NCBI RefSeq assembly: GCF_900103215.1
Contig: NZ_FNGV01000005.1
Coordinates: 62,001-126,000, forward strand
Length of the DNA stretch: 64,000 bases
From: Kriegella aquimaris
GTDB taxonomy: Bacteria; Bacteroidota; Bacteroidia; Flavobacteriales; Flavobacteriaceae
Direction of reading: 5' to 3'
The translations under genes and the position numbers were made by a program. Below the pieces are notes generated by a model, which was given only the letters and a program-made list of their open reading frames with translations, did no database searches and was not told the origin of the DNA. Position 1 is the first letter of the stretch. Each line of letters starts with the position of its first letter. This document shows positions 34,483-44,037 of this stretch, piece after piece.

Positions 34483-36063
34483 ATGGCAGGAGTAAAAGCG
34501 GCTGAGGTATCAGCAATTTTAAAGGAACAATTATCAGGATTTAAAGCTACCGCTACATTAGATGAGGTGGGAACCGTTTTACAGGTGGGTGATGGTATCG
34601 CTAGGGTTTATGGCTTGGCCAACGTCCAATATGGTGAATTGGTAGAGTTTGAAGGCGGACTTGAAGGTATCGTTCTTAACCTTGAAGAAGACAATGTTGG
34701 TGTGGTATTGTTGGGGCATTCCAAAGAAATTGGAGAGGGCGCGACAGTAAAACGTACACAACGAATTGCTTCTATCAATGTTGGAGAAGGAATCGTAGGC
34801 CGGGTAGTAAATACATTGGGAGTTCCGATAGATGGTAAAGGTCCTATTGCTGGAGAAACTTACGAAATGCCTTTAGAGCGTAAAGCGCCTGGGGTTATTT
34901 TCCGTGAGCCAGTTACTGAACCGCTCCAGACAGGTATCAAGGCTATCGATGCCATGATTCCTGTAGGTAGGGGACAGCGAGAACTTGTTATTGGTGACCG
35001 TCAAACCGGAAAAACTACGGTTTGTATCGATACTATTCTGAACCAAAAAGAATTTTACGATGCAGGAGAACCTGTATACTGTATATATGTGGCTATTGGC
35101 CAAAAAGCATCTACTGTTGCGGGTATCGCCCAAACCTTAGAAGACAAAGGCGCATTGGCTTATACAACTATTGTTGCTGCGAATGCATCCGATCCTGCAC
35201 CAATGCAGGTTTATGCTCCTTTTGCAGGTGCCTCCATCGGAGAATATTTCCGAGATACGGGTAGACCTGCTTTGATTATTTATGATGATTTGTCTAAACA
35301 AGCGGTTGCTTACCGTGAGGTATCTCTTCTTTTGAGAAGACCACCAGGTCGTGAGGCTTATCCAGGAGATGTATTCTACCTTCACTCCAGATTGTTGGAG
35401 CGTGCGGCAAAGGTCATTAATGATGACAACATTGCTAAGAATATGAATGATTTGCCCGATGTATTGAAGCCCATGGTAAAAGGTGGTGGTTCTCTAACAG
35501 CGTTGCCCATCATTGAGACTCAGGCTGGTGACGTTTCGGCGTATATTCCAACGAATGTGATTTCTATTACTGACGGACAGATATTCTTAGAACAAGATTT
35601 GTTCAACCAAGGTGTACGTCCTGCGATTAACGTGGGTATTTCGGTATCTAGGGTTGGAGGTAACGCACAAATCAAATCCATGAAAAAAGTGGCGGGTACA
35701 TTGAAGTTGGATCAAGCCCAGTTCCGTGAATTGGAAGCGTTCGCGAAGTTCGGCTCCGATTTGGATGCAGCAACCTTGAATGTTATTGAAAAAGGTCGTC
35801 GCAACGTGGAGATATTAAAGCAAGCACAGAACGATCCATTTGCTGTTGAAGATCAGGTCGCAATCATATATGCAGGTTCTAAAAACCTGTTGCGTGATGT
35901 ACCTGTGGAAAAGGTAAAAGAATTCGAAAGAGATTATATCGAATTTTTGAATGCCAAGCATAGAGATGTATTGGATGCCTTGAAATCTGGAAAATTGACC
36001 GATGAAGTTATCGATACTTTAACGGCAGTGGCTAAAGATCTTTCAGGAAAGTACAGAAATTAG
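34483..36063 (+). CDS. atpA: F1Fo ATP synthase subunit alpha
   Basis: This 526-residue non-catalytic nucleotide-binding subunit of F1 has Walker [21 protein letters not shown] in the N-terminal beta barrel, and the signature [14 protein letters not shown] near residue 380. It follows atpH after 60 bases that hold the heptamer repeat. The usual partner atpD is not in this window; in flavobacteria atpD and atpC are commonly at a separate site. Confidence 0.98.
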   Translation: MAGVKAAEVSAILKEQLSGFKATATLDEVGTVLQVGDGIARVYGLANVQYGELVEFEGGLEGIVLNLEEDNVGVVLLGHSKEIGEGATVKRTQRIASINVGEGIVGRVVNTLGVPIDGKGPIAGETYEMPLERKAPGVIFREPVTEPLQTGIKAIDAMIPVGRGQRELVIGDRQTGKTTVCIDTILNQKEFYDAGEPVYCIYVAIGQKASTVAGIAQTLEDKGALAYTTIVAANASDPAPMQVYAPFAGASIGEYFRDTGRPALIIYDDLSKQAVAYREVSLLLRRPPGREAYPGDVFYLHSRLLERAAKVINDDNIAKNMNDLPDVLKPMVKGGGSLTALPIIETQAGDVSAYIPTNVISITDGQIFLEQDLFNQGVRPAINVGISVSRVGGNAQIKSMKKVAGTLKLDQAQFRELEAFAKFGSDLDAATLNVIEKGRRNVEILKQAQNDPFAVEDQVAIIYAGSKNLLRDVPVEKVKEFERDYIEFLNAKHRDVLDALKSGKLTDEVIDTLTAVAKDLSGKYRN

Positions 36064-36164
36064 TTAAAGTTAGGATAGCATAAAGTATTGAGCACCAGTA
36101 TTGGGTATAAAGCCTTGTTGGAATTTATTTTCCGCTTTGTTCTCAGTTCTAAATACTATAAAGA

Positions 36165-37025
36165 ATGGCCAATTTAAAAGAAATACGTAATAGAATAGCG
36201 ACGATATCTTCGACGATGCAGATTACCAGCGCCATGAAAATGGTATCCGCTGCTAAGTTGAAGAAAGCACAAGATGCTATCACCGCGATGCGGCCGTATG
36301 CAGATAAGCTGACCGAACTATTGCAGGGCTTGAGTGCTAGTTTAGATGATGATTCGGGTAGCAAGTTTTCTGATAATAGAACCGTTCATAAGGTTTTGGT
36401 CGTTGCAATAACTTCAAATAGAGGTTTATGTGGTGCATTTAATACCAATATCATCAAACAAAGTATGGTTTTGGCGAATGAGACTTATGCTGGTAAGCAA
36501 GTCGATTTTATGGCCATTGGAAAGAAGGCAAATGATATTCTTGGAAAAAAGAAAAACATTGTAGCCAACCATAGTGCAGTATATGATGATTTGAACTTTG
36601 ATAATGTCGCTGCAATTGCAGAAGATTTGATGGATAAGTTTACCTCTGGTGCTTACGACAAAATTGACATCGTTTATAATAAGTTTAAAAATGCGGCCAC
36701 GCAAATCGTAATGACGGAGCAATTCTTGCCGATTGTTCCCGTTGAAGGTACTGAAGGCGGAAATGGCGATTATGTTTTTGAACCATCGAAAATAGAGATT
36801 GTTGACGAATTGATACCTAAATCACTTAAAACACAATTGTATAAGGGAATACGAGATTCTTTTGCTAGTGAGCATGGAGCGCGTATGACTGCTATGCACA
36901 AAGCGACCGATAATGCTACAGAATTGCGTGATCAGTTAAAATTAAGCTATAATAAAGCACGACAGGCCGCAATTACAAATGAGATTCTTGAAATTGTTGG
37001 TGGTGCTGAAGCATTGAATAATTAA
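36165..37025 (+). CDS. atpG: F1Fo ATP synthase subunit gamma
   Basis: This 286-residue central-stalk subunit has the N-terminal helix ANLKEIRNRIATISSTMQIT with SAMKMVSAAKL and the C-terminal ATDNATELRDQLKLSYNKAR, QAAITNEILEIVGGAEAL. The middle alpha/beta domain begins VLVVAITSNRGLCGAFN. It is the last gene of the atp operon here, followed by a strong terminator. Confidence 0.97.
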   Translation: MANLKEIRNRIATISSTMQITSAMKMVSAAKLKKAQDAITAMRPYADKLTELLQGLSASLDDDSGSKFSDNRTVHKVLVVAITSNRGLCGAFNTNIIKQSMVLANETYAGKQVDFMAIGKKANDILGKKKNIVANHSAVYDDLNFDNVAAIAEDLMDKFTSGAYDKIDIVYNKFKNAATQIVMTEQFLPIVPVEGTEGGNGDYVFEPSKIEIVDELIPKSLKTQLYKGIRDSFASEHGARMTAMHKATDNATELRDQLKLSYNKARQAAITNEILEIVGGAEALNN

Positions 37026-37081
37026 AATGAATATTGCCTCGAGTATGGTCGAAGGCTAATATTTTTAAGTGTATACAATTT

Positions 37082-37110
37082 AAGACCTCACAGGAATGTG
37101 AGGTCTTTTT
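37082..37110 (+). terminator. Rho-independent terminator of the atp operon
   Basis: AAGACCTCACA (37082-37092) pairs over 11 bp with TGTGAGGTCTT (37097-37107), a GGAA tetraloop lies between, and a T run follows. It stands 57 bases after the atpG stop. Confidence 0.88.
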
Positions 37111-37252
37111 ATTTCTAATCTTACTTACAAGACCCACCCAAAGTAGCTGCTGACCGATTATTTAAAATTTAATTGGAGGTAAAGTACCAAATTTAATACC
37201 GTCTCATAAAAACATATAAAATATGCCATTGGTTCAAACAAATAAACAAACT

Positions 37253-37282
37253 TTGTTTCAAGCCTATAAATAGGTACTTTTG
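37253..37282 (+). promoter_or_regulatory. Promoter of the flippase gene
   Basis: TTG (37253-37255), 19 bases, then TACTTTTG (37275-37282) is one of the best matches in the window. The predicted start near 37289 leaves about 13 bases to the TTG start codon at 37302. Confidence 0.6.
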
Positions 37283-37301
37283 AACATAAATCGGTGCCCT
37301 A

Positions 37302-38777
37302 TTGAATCCGCTCAAAAAACTCTTTAAGCAAACGGCCATTTACGGTCTGGCCACGGTGCTTCCGCGAATGATTTCTTTTTTACTGGTCAGGGTGCATACC
37401 GATGCAATGCCTCCAAGTGTATATGGTGAACTTGCCGTAATATTCGCGTATTTTGCGATGTTCAACGTGGTTTTGGCCTATGGTATGGAAACCGCATTTT
37501 TCCGGTTTTATAGCAAGTCAAACGATAAGGAAAGGGTGATTTCGACCTCATTGATTTCCATTCTGACCTCTACGCTTTTGTTTATGGTACTCGCTTTGGT
37601 GTTTCAAGACTCCTTCGCTTCCTTGTTGAATATTAGTCCGAAGTACATAAAATATGTCATCTTCATACTTTCTTTAGACGCCTTGGTAATCATTCCTTTT
37701 GCATGGTTAAGGGCCAATGAGCGTCCTATTAGATATGCCATTATCAAAGTGATGAATGTGGTGATTAATTTCGGATTAAATATATTTTTTCTACTGCTAT
37801 TGCCACGGATTGTTACCGAGAATCCTGATAGCATTTTTGCGTGGATGTACGAACCGAATTATCAAATCAGTTATATTATTATTGCCAACCTTATTGCAAG
37901 TGGGGTAACACTTTTATTAATGTTGAAGCCCTATACAATTAGTTCCTATAAATTTGATGCTGATTTGTGGAAACAAATGATGAAATATGCTCTTCCAGTA
38001 CTTGTGGCGGGGGTAGCCTTTACGATAAATGAGGTTTTCGATAGGGTAATGCTTGAGGCCTTATTACCTGAAGATATTGCTGATAAGCAGGTCGGGATGT
38101 ATAATGCCTGTGTTAAGTTAGCTTTGTTCATGACCTTGTTCTCTACGGCTTTTCGTATGGGAATAGAACCGTTCTTTTTTAGTCATGCGGGTACTGAAAA
38201 TCCGCAAAAGGCCTATGCTCAGATCACGAATTACTTTGTAATCTTAGGAAGCGTTATTTTACTTGGTGTCGTCGTCTTTGCCGATGTCTTGAAAGTTTTG
38301 TTCGTCAAAAACCCTGCCTATTGGGATGCCATGTCCGTAGTGCCGCTTATACTTTTGGCCAGCTTCTTTTTGGGAATTTATCATAACCTTTCGGTTTGGT
38401 ACAAGGTGACGGATAGAACCCGATATGGGGCTTTAATTTCAGTAATCGGAGCAGTGGTAACTATTTTTGTCAATTATGTTTTTATTCCCAGTATTGGCTA
38501 TATGGCATCGGCCATAGCTACAGTGTTGGCCTATGGTACTATGATGGTGCTTTCCTATTATTTGGGGAGGTCGCGTTATCCTATACCTTACAATTTCAGA
38601 AAAATTCTTTTTTACCTATCGGTATCTATATTATGCTCCGCGCTATCGTTCTATGTATTCAATAGAAACCTCATTTTAGGAATCGTATTACTTTTATTGT
38701 ATTTAGGTTTAGTCTATAAAATGGAAAATGCCACGTTGAAAAGTATATTTTTGGGAGGAAAAAAAGTACAAAATTAA
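37302..38777 (+). CDS. Wzx/MurJ-like polysaccharide flippase family protein
   Basis: This 491-residue integral membrane protein has about fourteen helices of the MATE/Wzx superfamily. The start LKKLFKQTAIYGLATVLPRM and the amphipathic first helices fit polysaccharide exporters; GMETAFFRFY is typical of the Bacteroidetes subgroup. It is predicted to flip a lipid-linked oligosaccharide across the inner membrane. The start is TTG 37302 with its own promoter. It is far from the sugar-transferase genes at the window start; the following genes are dut and envelope genes. Confidence 0.85.
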   Translation: MNPLKKLFKQTAIYGLATVLPRMISFLLVRVHTDAMPPSVYGELAVIFAYFAMFNVVLAYGMETAFFRFYSKSNDKERVISTSLISILTSTLLFMVLALVFQDSFASLLNISPKYIKYVIFILSLDALVIIPFAWLRANERPIRYAIIKVMNVVINFGLNIFFLLLLPRIVTENPDSIFAWMYEPNYQISYIIIANLIASGVTLLLMLKPYTISSYKFDADLWKQMMKYALPVLVAGVAFTINEVFDRVMLEALLPEDIADKQVGMYNACVKLALFMTLFSTAFRMGIEPFFFSHAGTENPQKAYAQITNYFVILGSVILLGVVVFADVLKVLFVKNPAYWDAMSVVPLILLASFFLGIYHNLSVWYKVTDRTRYGALISVIGAVVTIFVNYVFIPSIGYMASAIATVLAYGTMMVLSYYLGRSRYPIPYNFRKILFYLSVSILCSALSFYVFNRNLILGIVLLLLYLGLVYKMENATLKSIFLGGKKVQN

Positions 38778-38913
38778 TAAGCAAGGCACAAGGAAGAACT
38801 AATATCTAAATTGGGTAAAAGTTAAAAAGCAAAACCATATTCCTTTTTTAATTTAAATTCATATTTCCAAAATCACCTTAATATTCCGCAACGGCGGTAG
38901 TCTAAAATCTTAA

Positions 38914-39354
38914 ATGAGTATGCAAATAAAAATTATCAACAATTCGGCACACGATTTGCCACAATACGAAACAATGGCCTCGGCCGGTATGGATCTTCGC
39001 GCCAATATTTTAGAATCGGTTACGTTACAACCATTAGAGCGGGCCATCATCAAAACAGGGCTGTTTATAGAGCTTCCTGTTGGCTTTGAGGCTCAGGTGC
39101 GGCCAAGAAGTGGTCTTGCCGCTAAAAAGGGCATTACGGTGCTCAATGCTCCAGGAACAATAGATGCGGACTATAGAGGAGAAATTGGTGTTATCTTGGT
39201 AAATTTGTCCAACGAGCCCTTTACCATTGAAAATGGGGAACGTATTGCCCAACTTGTCATCGCCAAACACGAACGTGCCATTTGGGAGGCAGTTCAAGAA
39301 CTGTCAGAGACCTCAAGAGGAGAAGGAGGATTCGGGAGTACCGGAGTCGGATAA
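38914..39354 (+). CDS. dut: Deoxyuridine 5'-triphosphate nucleotidohydrolase
   Basis: This 146-residue trimeric dUTPase hydrolyses dUTP to dUMP and diphosphate. All five motifs are present: [36 protein letters not shown] and the C-terminal [10 protein letters not shown]. Length is normal. A 136-base gap separates it from the flippase gene. The TPR gene starts 35 bases after its stop. Confidence 0.97.
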   Translation: MSMQIKIINNSAHDLPQYETMASAGMDLRANILESVTLQPLERAIIKTGLFIELPVGFEAQVRPRSGLAAKKGITVLNAPGTIDADYRGEIGVILVNLSNEPFTIENGERIAQLVIAKHERAIWEAVQELSETSRGEGGFGSTGVG

Positions 39355-39389
39355 GATTGTGCTCTCAACATAAAGACTATGATACTGCA

Positions 39390-40325
39390 ATGAGAAATGT
39401 CTTTCTTAAACTTATTTTTCTATTGGGATTGATTCAAACCCCAGACACAGGGTATGCCCAAGAAAAAGAAATTGAAGTTCAAGAAAGTGCCGAGGTCTCT
39501 TTAGAAGAATTTTCAGATGCATTTCAAGAGAATTTCTTTGAGGCCCTTAAACAAAAGGGTATTGAAAACTATGATAAGGCGATCAACCTTTTGTTGCATT
39601 GCAAACAGCTCGACACAAACAACAGTGTGGTCGACCATGAATTGGCAAAGGCCTATCTGGCAGATAAACAATTTATCATGGCACAAGAATACGGTATTGA
39701 AGCCTTGGTTTCCGAGCCGGCCAATCTATGGTATCTAGATACCTTGGTTCAAATTCTTGAAAAGCAAGGTGGCGCTGTTGAAAATTTAAGAACAGCTATA
39801 CCTTTTGAAAATGATAAGCTGAAAGAGAATCTGGCATTAATCTACTTCAAACAAAAGAACTATGAAAGTTCGTTGGCTTTATTGAATCTCTTAAAAAGAA
39901 ATGCATTTACTGAAGACCTTTCGGCAAAAATCAGCGATTCGCTTGAAAAAAAACGCGAAAATAGTGATAATAAAATAGCCTTGACTCCCACGAAGGGAGG
40001 CAGCCTCAATCCGCTGGAACGCTATAAAAAGCGAGTAGATGATCTTATCGTTATTGATAGCCTTTCATTGCTTGAGTCCGTGTCGTTAGAGGCCTTGGAG
40101 AGCTACCCTTCACAACCTTATTTTTACTTTGCCCAAGGGTATGCGCTTCATAAAATGAGCAAACATAATGAGGCAGTTGAAGTGTTGGAGACGGCACTTG
40201 ATTATTTATTGGACGATGTTTCACTCTCCAATAAAATTTATGCTGTATTGGCGGATGCTTATACCGCACTCAATAACACTTCGAAGGCAAATACGTATCT
40301 TCGTAAGATAAAACCCGGATTTTAA
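39390..40325 (+). CDS. Exported TPR protein
   Basis: This 311-residue protein starts with a signal peptide (MRNVFLKLIFLLGLIQ, cleavage near GYAQ) and has TPR-like repeats through most of its length, for example around residues 60-160 and 225-300. I chose the ATG at 39390; the frame is open further upstream inside dut but the extension lacks signal character. Function is unknown; TPR proteins of this kind often scaffold envelope complexes. It is followed after 3 bases by the DUF4292 gene. Confidence 0.8.
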   Translation: MRNVFLKLIFLLGLIQTPDTGYAQEKEIEVQESAEVSLEEFSDAFQENFFEALKQKGIENYDKAINLLLHCKQLDTNNSVVDHELAKAYLADKQFIMAQEYGIEALVSEPANLWYLDTLVQILEKQGGAVENLRTAIPFENDKLKENLALIYFKQKNYESSLALLNLLKRNAFTEDLSAKISDSLEKKRENSDNKIALTPTKGGSLNPLERYKKRVDDLIVIDSLSLLESVSLEALESYPSQPYFYFAQGYALHKMSKHNEAVEVLETALDYLLDDVSLSNKIYAVLADAYTALNNTSKANTYLRKIKPGF

Positions 40326-40328
40326 AGA

Positions 40329-41126
40329 ATGGTCAAACTATTTCGAGGCATGTTAAAATACATGCGATTTGTCGTTTTTGCAATACTTGTAATTTCCTGT
40401 AAATCGACTAAAGTTGTTCGAGATGGCGCTTTGGATGAAAATTTGTCTGCCAAAGCAATTATTCGAACACACTATCAAAATCAAGTTGGTTTTAAAACCT
40501 TGAGCGGAAAGATGAAAATCGATTATTCCGATGGCGAATCGTCCCAGGGTGTATCGGTGAGTTTTCGAATAGAAAAAGATAAAGCCATTTGGATGAGTGC
40601 ACCTTTGGGTATTGTCAAAGCTTACATTACCCCTGAACGGGTAAGCTTTTACAATAAACTTCAAAATGAATACTTTGACGGTGATTTCTCGTATCTCAAC
40701 AATCTTTTGGGTACAGAATTGGATTTTAATAATGTGCAGAACCTTTTGTTAGGCGATGCATTGTTCGATTTACGGAAGTCAAAGTATAGCGCTTCAGTTT
40801 CTGGGGGAAACTATCAATTAAAACCGAAGGACCCAATGGTGCTGTTTAAGACGATGTTTCAGATTGAACCAAAGAACTTTAAAGTTGTGTCCCAGCAACT
40901 ATCACAGCCTTTAAAAAAGAGGCTTTTGCAAATTAACTACACCGATTATCAGAAAATTAGCCGATGGATTTTACCCCAATCGGTTGCTATTGCTGCCATT
41001 GAAGGAGAGAAGCGGAATATAATCGATATCGAATATCGGAACATCGAATTCAATCAGTCTTTGACTTTTCCATATAAAATACCTAAAGGGTTTAAAGCGA
41101 TAGTATTAAAGAAAGATGATTTATAG
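40329..41126 (+). CDS. DUF4292 family lipoprotein
   Basis: This 265-residue protein has a lipoprotein signal ending VISC (Cys about residue 22; a second ATG at 40362 would give a shorter, more typical signal). The mature part has the LolA/LolB-like beta pattern (KTLSGKMKIDYSDGESSQGV and repeated long strands) and belongs to DUF4292, conserved in Bacteroidetes. It may handle lipoproteins or lipids in the periplasm, but that is inference from fold. It overlaps the EnvC-like gene by 11 bases. Confidence 0.8.
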   Translation: MVKLFRGMLKYMRFVVFAILVISCKSTKVVRDGALDENLSAKAIIRTHYQNQVGFKTLSGKMKIDYSDGESSQGVSVSFRIEKDKAIWMSAPLGIVKAYITPERVSFYNKLQNEYFDGDFSYLNNLLGTELDFNNVQNLLLGDALFDLRKSKYSASVSGGNYQLKPKDPMVLFKTMFQIEPKNFKVVSQQLSQPLKKRLLQINYTDYQKISRWILPQSVAIAAIEGEKRNIIDIEYRNIEFNQSLTFPYKIPKGFKAIVLKKDDL

Positions 41127-42348
41127 GAAACTACATATTATTTTTTTTACCACGGTTACCTTTTTCTTGTTGTGTGTGGGATTGCAGGCACAGACAGAAG
41201 AGCAAAAAGCACTTGAAACTAAGAGGGAGCAACTTCAGAAGGAAATAACGGATATCAATCGGTTATTGTTCGCTGAAAAGAAAGAGAAAGGTTCAGTTCT
41301 GGATCAGATGGAGGCCTTGGACAAAAAAATGAGTGTTCGGCAACAGTTGATTAATGTCACTAACCAACAATCGGCCTTGTTGAATAAACAAATCAATGGC
41401 AATATATCGAGTATCTCCAAACTTCGAGGAGACTTGAAGGAGCTTAAGGACGAGTATGGCATGATGATACAAAAGTCGTATCAAAACAGTTCGAAACAGA
41501 GTCGTTTGATGTTCCTACTATCTTCTGAAAATTTCATTCAAGCCTTCAAAAGGTTGCAATATATGAAGCAATATGCCGATTACCGAAGGGAGCAGGGGCA
41601 GCAGATTGTTGTGAAAACTGATGAATTGACGCAATTGAACAGAGATCTCACGGTTCAGCGTAAGGAAAAGGAGAAATTAATAGCCGAAAACAGAAAGGCA
41701 AAGGCTCAGATGATGAAAGAAATGAAGGATCAAAAGGCGCTTTTGGGAAGTATAAGAAAGAATGAAAGTAAATATGCCGCGGCTATAAAGAAAAAGACCC
41801 AGGAGTCAAAACAAATTGAGCGACAAATAGATAAATTGATTCGGGATGCGATAGCTTCGGCCAATAAGAGTACGGGAAAAAAAGCGCTTAGCGCCAGCAA
41901 GTTTGTTTTGACACCAGAAGCAATGTTGGTGGCCAATAGCTTTTCGGCCAACAAGGGAAAACTTATTTGGCCTGTTGAAAAGGGGATTAAGAGTCAAGGT
42001 TTTGGTGTTTACAGCGATGCGGTCTATCCGGGGATCAAACACGAGAGTAATGGGGTTATTATAACCACGGATCAAGGGGCTAAGGCGAGGTCTATTTTCA
42101 AAGGCGAGGTGATTGCAATCATGGCAGTCCCAGGCGGTAATAAGGGGGTTTCCATAAAACACGGAAACTATATAAGCACCTATTATAACCTGTCGGAACT
42201 TTTTGTGAAAAAGGGAGACAAGGTTTCGACTAAGACGGAGCTAGGAACCATTTATACCAATCGGTTTAATGGACAAACACGGTTAAAATTTTACCTCTAT
42301 GAAGACACTTCTAAGCTGAACCCTGAAGAATGGGTATATCAGTTGTAA
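41116..42348 (+). CDS. EnvC-like murein hydrolase activator with degenerate LytM domain
   Basis: This 410-residue protein has a signal peptide (cleavage near GLQAQ), two long coiled-coil segments (about residues 28-125 and 160-250) and a C-terminal M23/LytM domain. The domain keeps the fold marks (KARSIFKGEVIAI, VSIKHGNYISTYYNLSELFV) but lacks the zinc ligands: the normal HLHFE-type end reads RLKFYLYE. This fits EnvC-type activators, which switch on cell-wall amidases rather than cut themselves. It is the last of three coupled plus-strand genes. Confidence 0.87.
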   Translation: MIYRKLHIIFFTTVTFFLLCVGLQAQTEEQKALETKREQLQKEITDINRLLFAEKKEKGSVLDQMEALDKKMSVRQQLINVTNQQSALLNKQINGNISSISKLRGDLKELKDEYGMMIQKSYQNSSKQSRLMFLLSSENFIQAFKRLQYMKQYADYRREQGQQIVVKTDELTQLNRDLTVQRKEKEKLIAENRKAKAQMMKEMKDQKALLGSIRKNESKYAAAIKKKTQESKQIERQIDKLIRDAIASANKSTGKKALSASKFVLTPEAMLVANSFSANKGKLIWPVEKGIKSQGFGVYSDAVYPGIKHESNGVIITTDQGAKARSIFKGEVIAIMAVPGGNKGVSIKHGNYISTYYNLSELFVKKGDKVSTKTELGTIYTNRFNGQTRLKFYLYEDTSKLNPEEWVYQL

Positions 42349-42401
42349 CTATTGTTCTGCAACAAGATAAACGAAAAACCCGAACCGATTTTACCTCATA
42401 T

Positions 42402-42923
42402 TTAGTCTTGCTTACCCATAAACAACGCTTTTAACTCTGTAGCATCGTTTGGCTTCATTTTTCCCGCTAAGACTAAACTTAATTGCTTTCTACGCAAGGC
42501 GGCATCATAGCGTTCCTTTTCTAAATCGGTTTCGGGCTCAAGAGGTGGTACTTCGGTAGGTCTGCCCCTTTCATCGACTGCTACAAAAGTATAAATAGCT
42601 TCATTGGCCTTACTTCTGTCGCCGGTATTGCGATCTTCCATCCACACATCGATATAGACTTCCATGGACGTTCTAAAGGCCCTGGAAACAGCCGCTTCTA
42701 CAGTTAGTACACTACCTAAGGGAACCGATTGATTAAAAGCGACGTGGTTGACTGAGGCGGTTACTGTTATATGACGGCTGTGGCGCCCTGCCGCAATGCT
42801 AGCGGCTCTATCCATACGCGCGAGCAATTCTCCTCCGAAAAGATTGTTCAACGGATTGGTCTCGCTCGGAAGCACCATGTCTGTCATTATCGTACGTGAT
42901 TCACAGGGGCGTTTAGATTGCAT
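42402..42923 (-). CDS. Acyl-CoA thioesterase, hotdog fold
   Basis: This 173-residue enzyme resembles YciA/BACH thioesterases that hydrolyse acyl-CoA to free acid and CoA. The hotdog core shows PLNNLFGGELLARMDRAASI with the conserved Asn and Asp, SVNHVAFNQSVPLGSVL and the extended C-terminal helix. It is cytosolic. A -7 element lies upstream at 42937-42944. It is convergent with the EnvC-like gene. Confidence 0.9.
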   Translation of the reverse strand: MQSKRPCESRTIMTDMVLPSETNPLNNLFGGELLARMDRAASIAAGRHSRHITVTASVNHVAFNQSVPLGSVLTVEAAVSRAFRTSMEVYIDVWMEDRNTGDRSKANEAIYTFVAVDERGRPTEVPPLEPETDLEKERYDAALRRKQLSLVLAGKMKPNDATELKALFMGKQD

Positions 42924-42936
42924 ATACTTTTTTTAC

Positions 42937-42944
42937 AAAGATAG
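42937..42944 (-). promoter_or_regulatory. Candidate -7 element of the thioesterase gene
   Basis: TATCTTTG on the minus strand matches TAnnTTTG; the predicted start near 42930 leaves a leader of only about 7 bases. No -33 TTG is seen. Confidence 0.38.
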
Positions 42945-42989
42945 CAGTGTCCCGTTACTTATTGGTCTTAATAAAAGAAGAAATAGGTG

Positions 42990-43946
42990 TTATTTTACAG
43001 ACAACAACCAAGCATCCTTTGATTGGGTGCGTTTAATTTGGTGAAGTGATTCAAGCGCTTGTTCTGCATCGGTAAAGCTATCATAGGTAACCATGTGGAG
43101 ACCGAAGGGGTTAGTTCCCAAATATGCAGCATCGTAACCAAGATCTTTTAACTGCTGTATTTTTTTATCGGCATTTGTTTTGTAGCGAAACGCTCCGGCC
43201 ACAATATGATGGGTCTTTTGGGATTTAGCTTTGGTTTTTGAGGTAACATCCAAATTAATTGCAGGCAATTCCATTGGTGCCGTATTGAAAAAAGTGGCTT
43301 CCTGTATTTGTTTGGATACTTGCTCCTGAGCTTCCTCCCTGGCCAATTGATCGTTATTCTTGTTTTCGTTATACAGTCGTAGTCCAGTAAATGCTGTAGA
43401 AACAGCCAATAAAATGACGGCCGCATATTTCAGATAAGACCTAGAATTCGTTTGTTCCCGTTTTTCAGGAGTAATGATAAAGGGAATCTTTTCCTCAAGT
43501 TGAGCAACTTCTTTCTTTAAAATTTCCCTTGTTACAGGAGTCGATGTGAAAGACGATAATCCAAAAGAAGCTGTGAGATAATTAATTTTCGTAATCGGTT
43601 GAAATTGTGTTTTTCCTTCGTCATTTAACCAAAGTTCGCCAATATCGGTTAACCGTAAACGTTCTCCAGCTGCCAATTGTAGCTTCCATTCTTCGGAAGC
43701 ATCGATAACTTTTTTAAGCATTTCCTCATAAGAGATTTTCTCGATACTTGCCATATGCGAAACTAATAGCCCATCGTTTGAAGTAAGCTGACTATTAAAG
43801 GAAACCGTTTTTGAAGGAGGATAAAAGGTATTGGTGGTTTGATGTATTGTCGATGATTTTAACTGTGTTAAAAATGCACCGAATTCAGGTACAACCACGC
43901 AATTATATCGATATAAAAGCTCTACTATATAGTGTTCTAATCCCAT
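42990..43946 (-). CDS. CCDC81-like/HU domain and SPOR domain membrane protein
   Basis: This 318-residue protein has an N-terminal CCDC81-type HU-like region (GLEHYIVELLYRYNCVVVPE, GAFLTQ; to about residue 140), one membrane helix (about residues 168-184, YAAVILLAVSTAFTGL) and a C-terminal SPOR domain (HHIVAGAFRYKTNADKKIQQ to the end). SPOR domains bind denuded glycan strands at the division septum, so it probably links cytosol to the septal wall. The ATG at 43946 is chosen over a TTG three codons upstream. It is divergent from dprA. Confidence 0.85.
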   Translation of the reverse strand: MGLEHYIVELLYRYNCVVVPEFGAFLTQLKSSTIHQTTNTFYPPSKTVSFNSQLTSNDGLLVSHMASIEKISYEEMLKKVIDASEEWKLQLAAGERLRLTDIGELWLNDEGKTQFQPITKINYLTASFGLSSFTSTPVTREILKKEVAQLEEKIPFIITPEKREQTNSRSYLKYAAVILLAVSTAFTGLRLYNENKNNDQLAREEAQEQVSKQIQEATFFNTAPMELPAINLDVTSKTKAKSQKTHHIVAGAFRYKTNADKKIQQLKDLGYDAAYLGTNPFGLHMVTYDSFTDAEQALESLHQIKRTQSKDAWLLSVK

Positions 43947-44037
43947 TGTATACAAATATCACTAAAAAAGACAGTGCTATAAAAGCCTTTGCGCAACTTT
44001 TTATTAACATATTATTTGTTGTAATTTGTGGATAACT

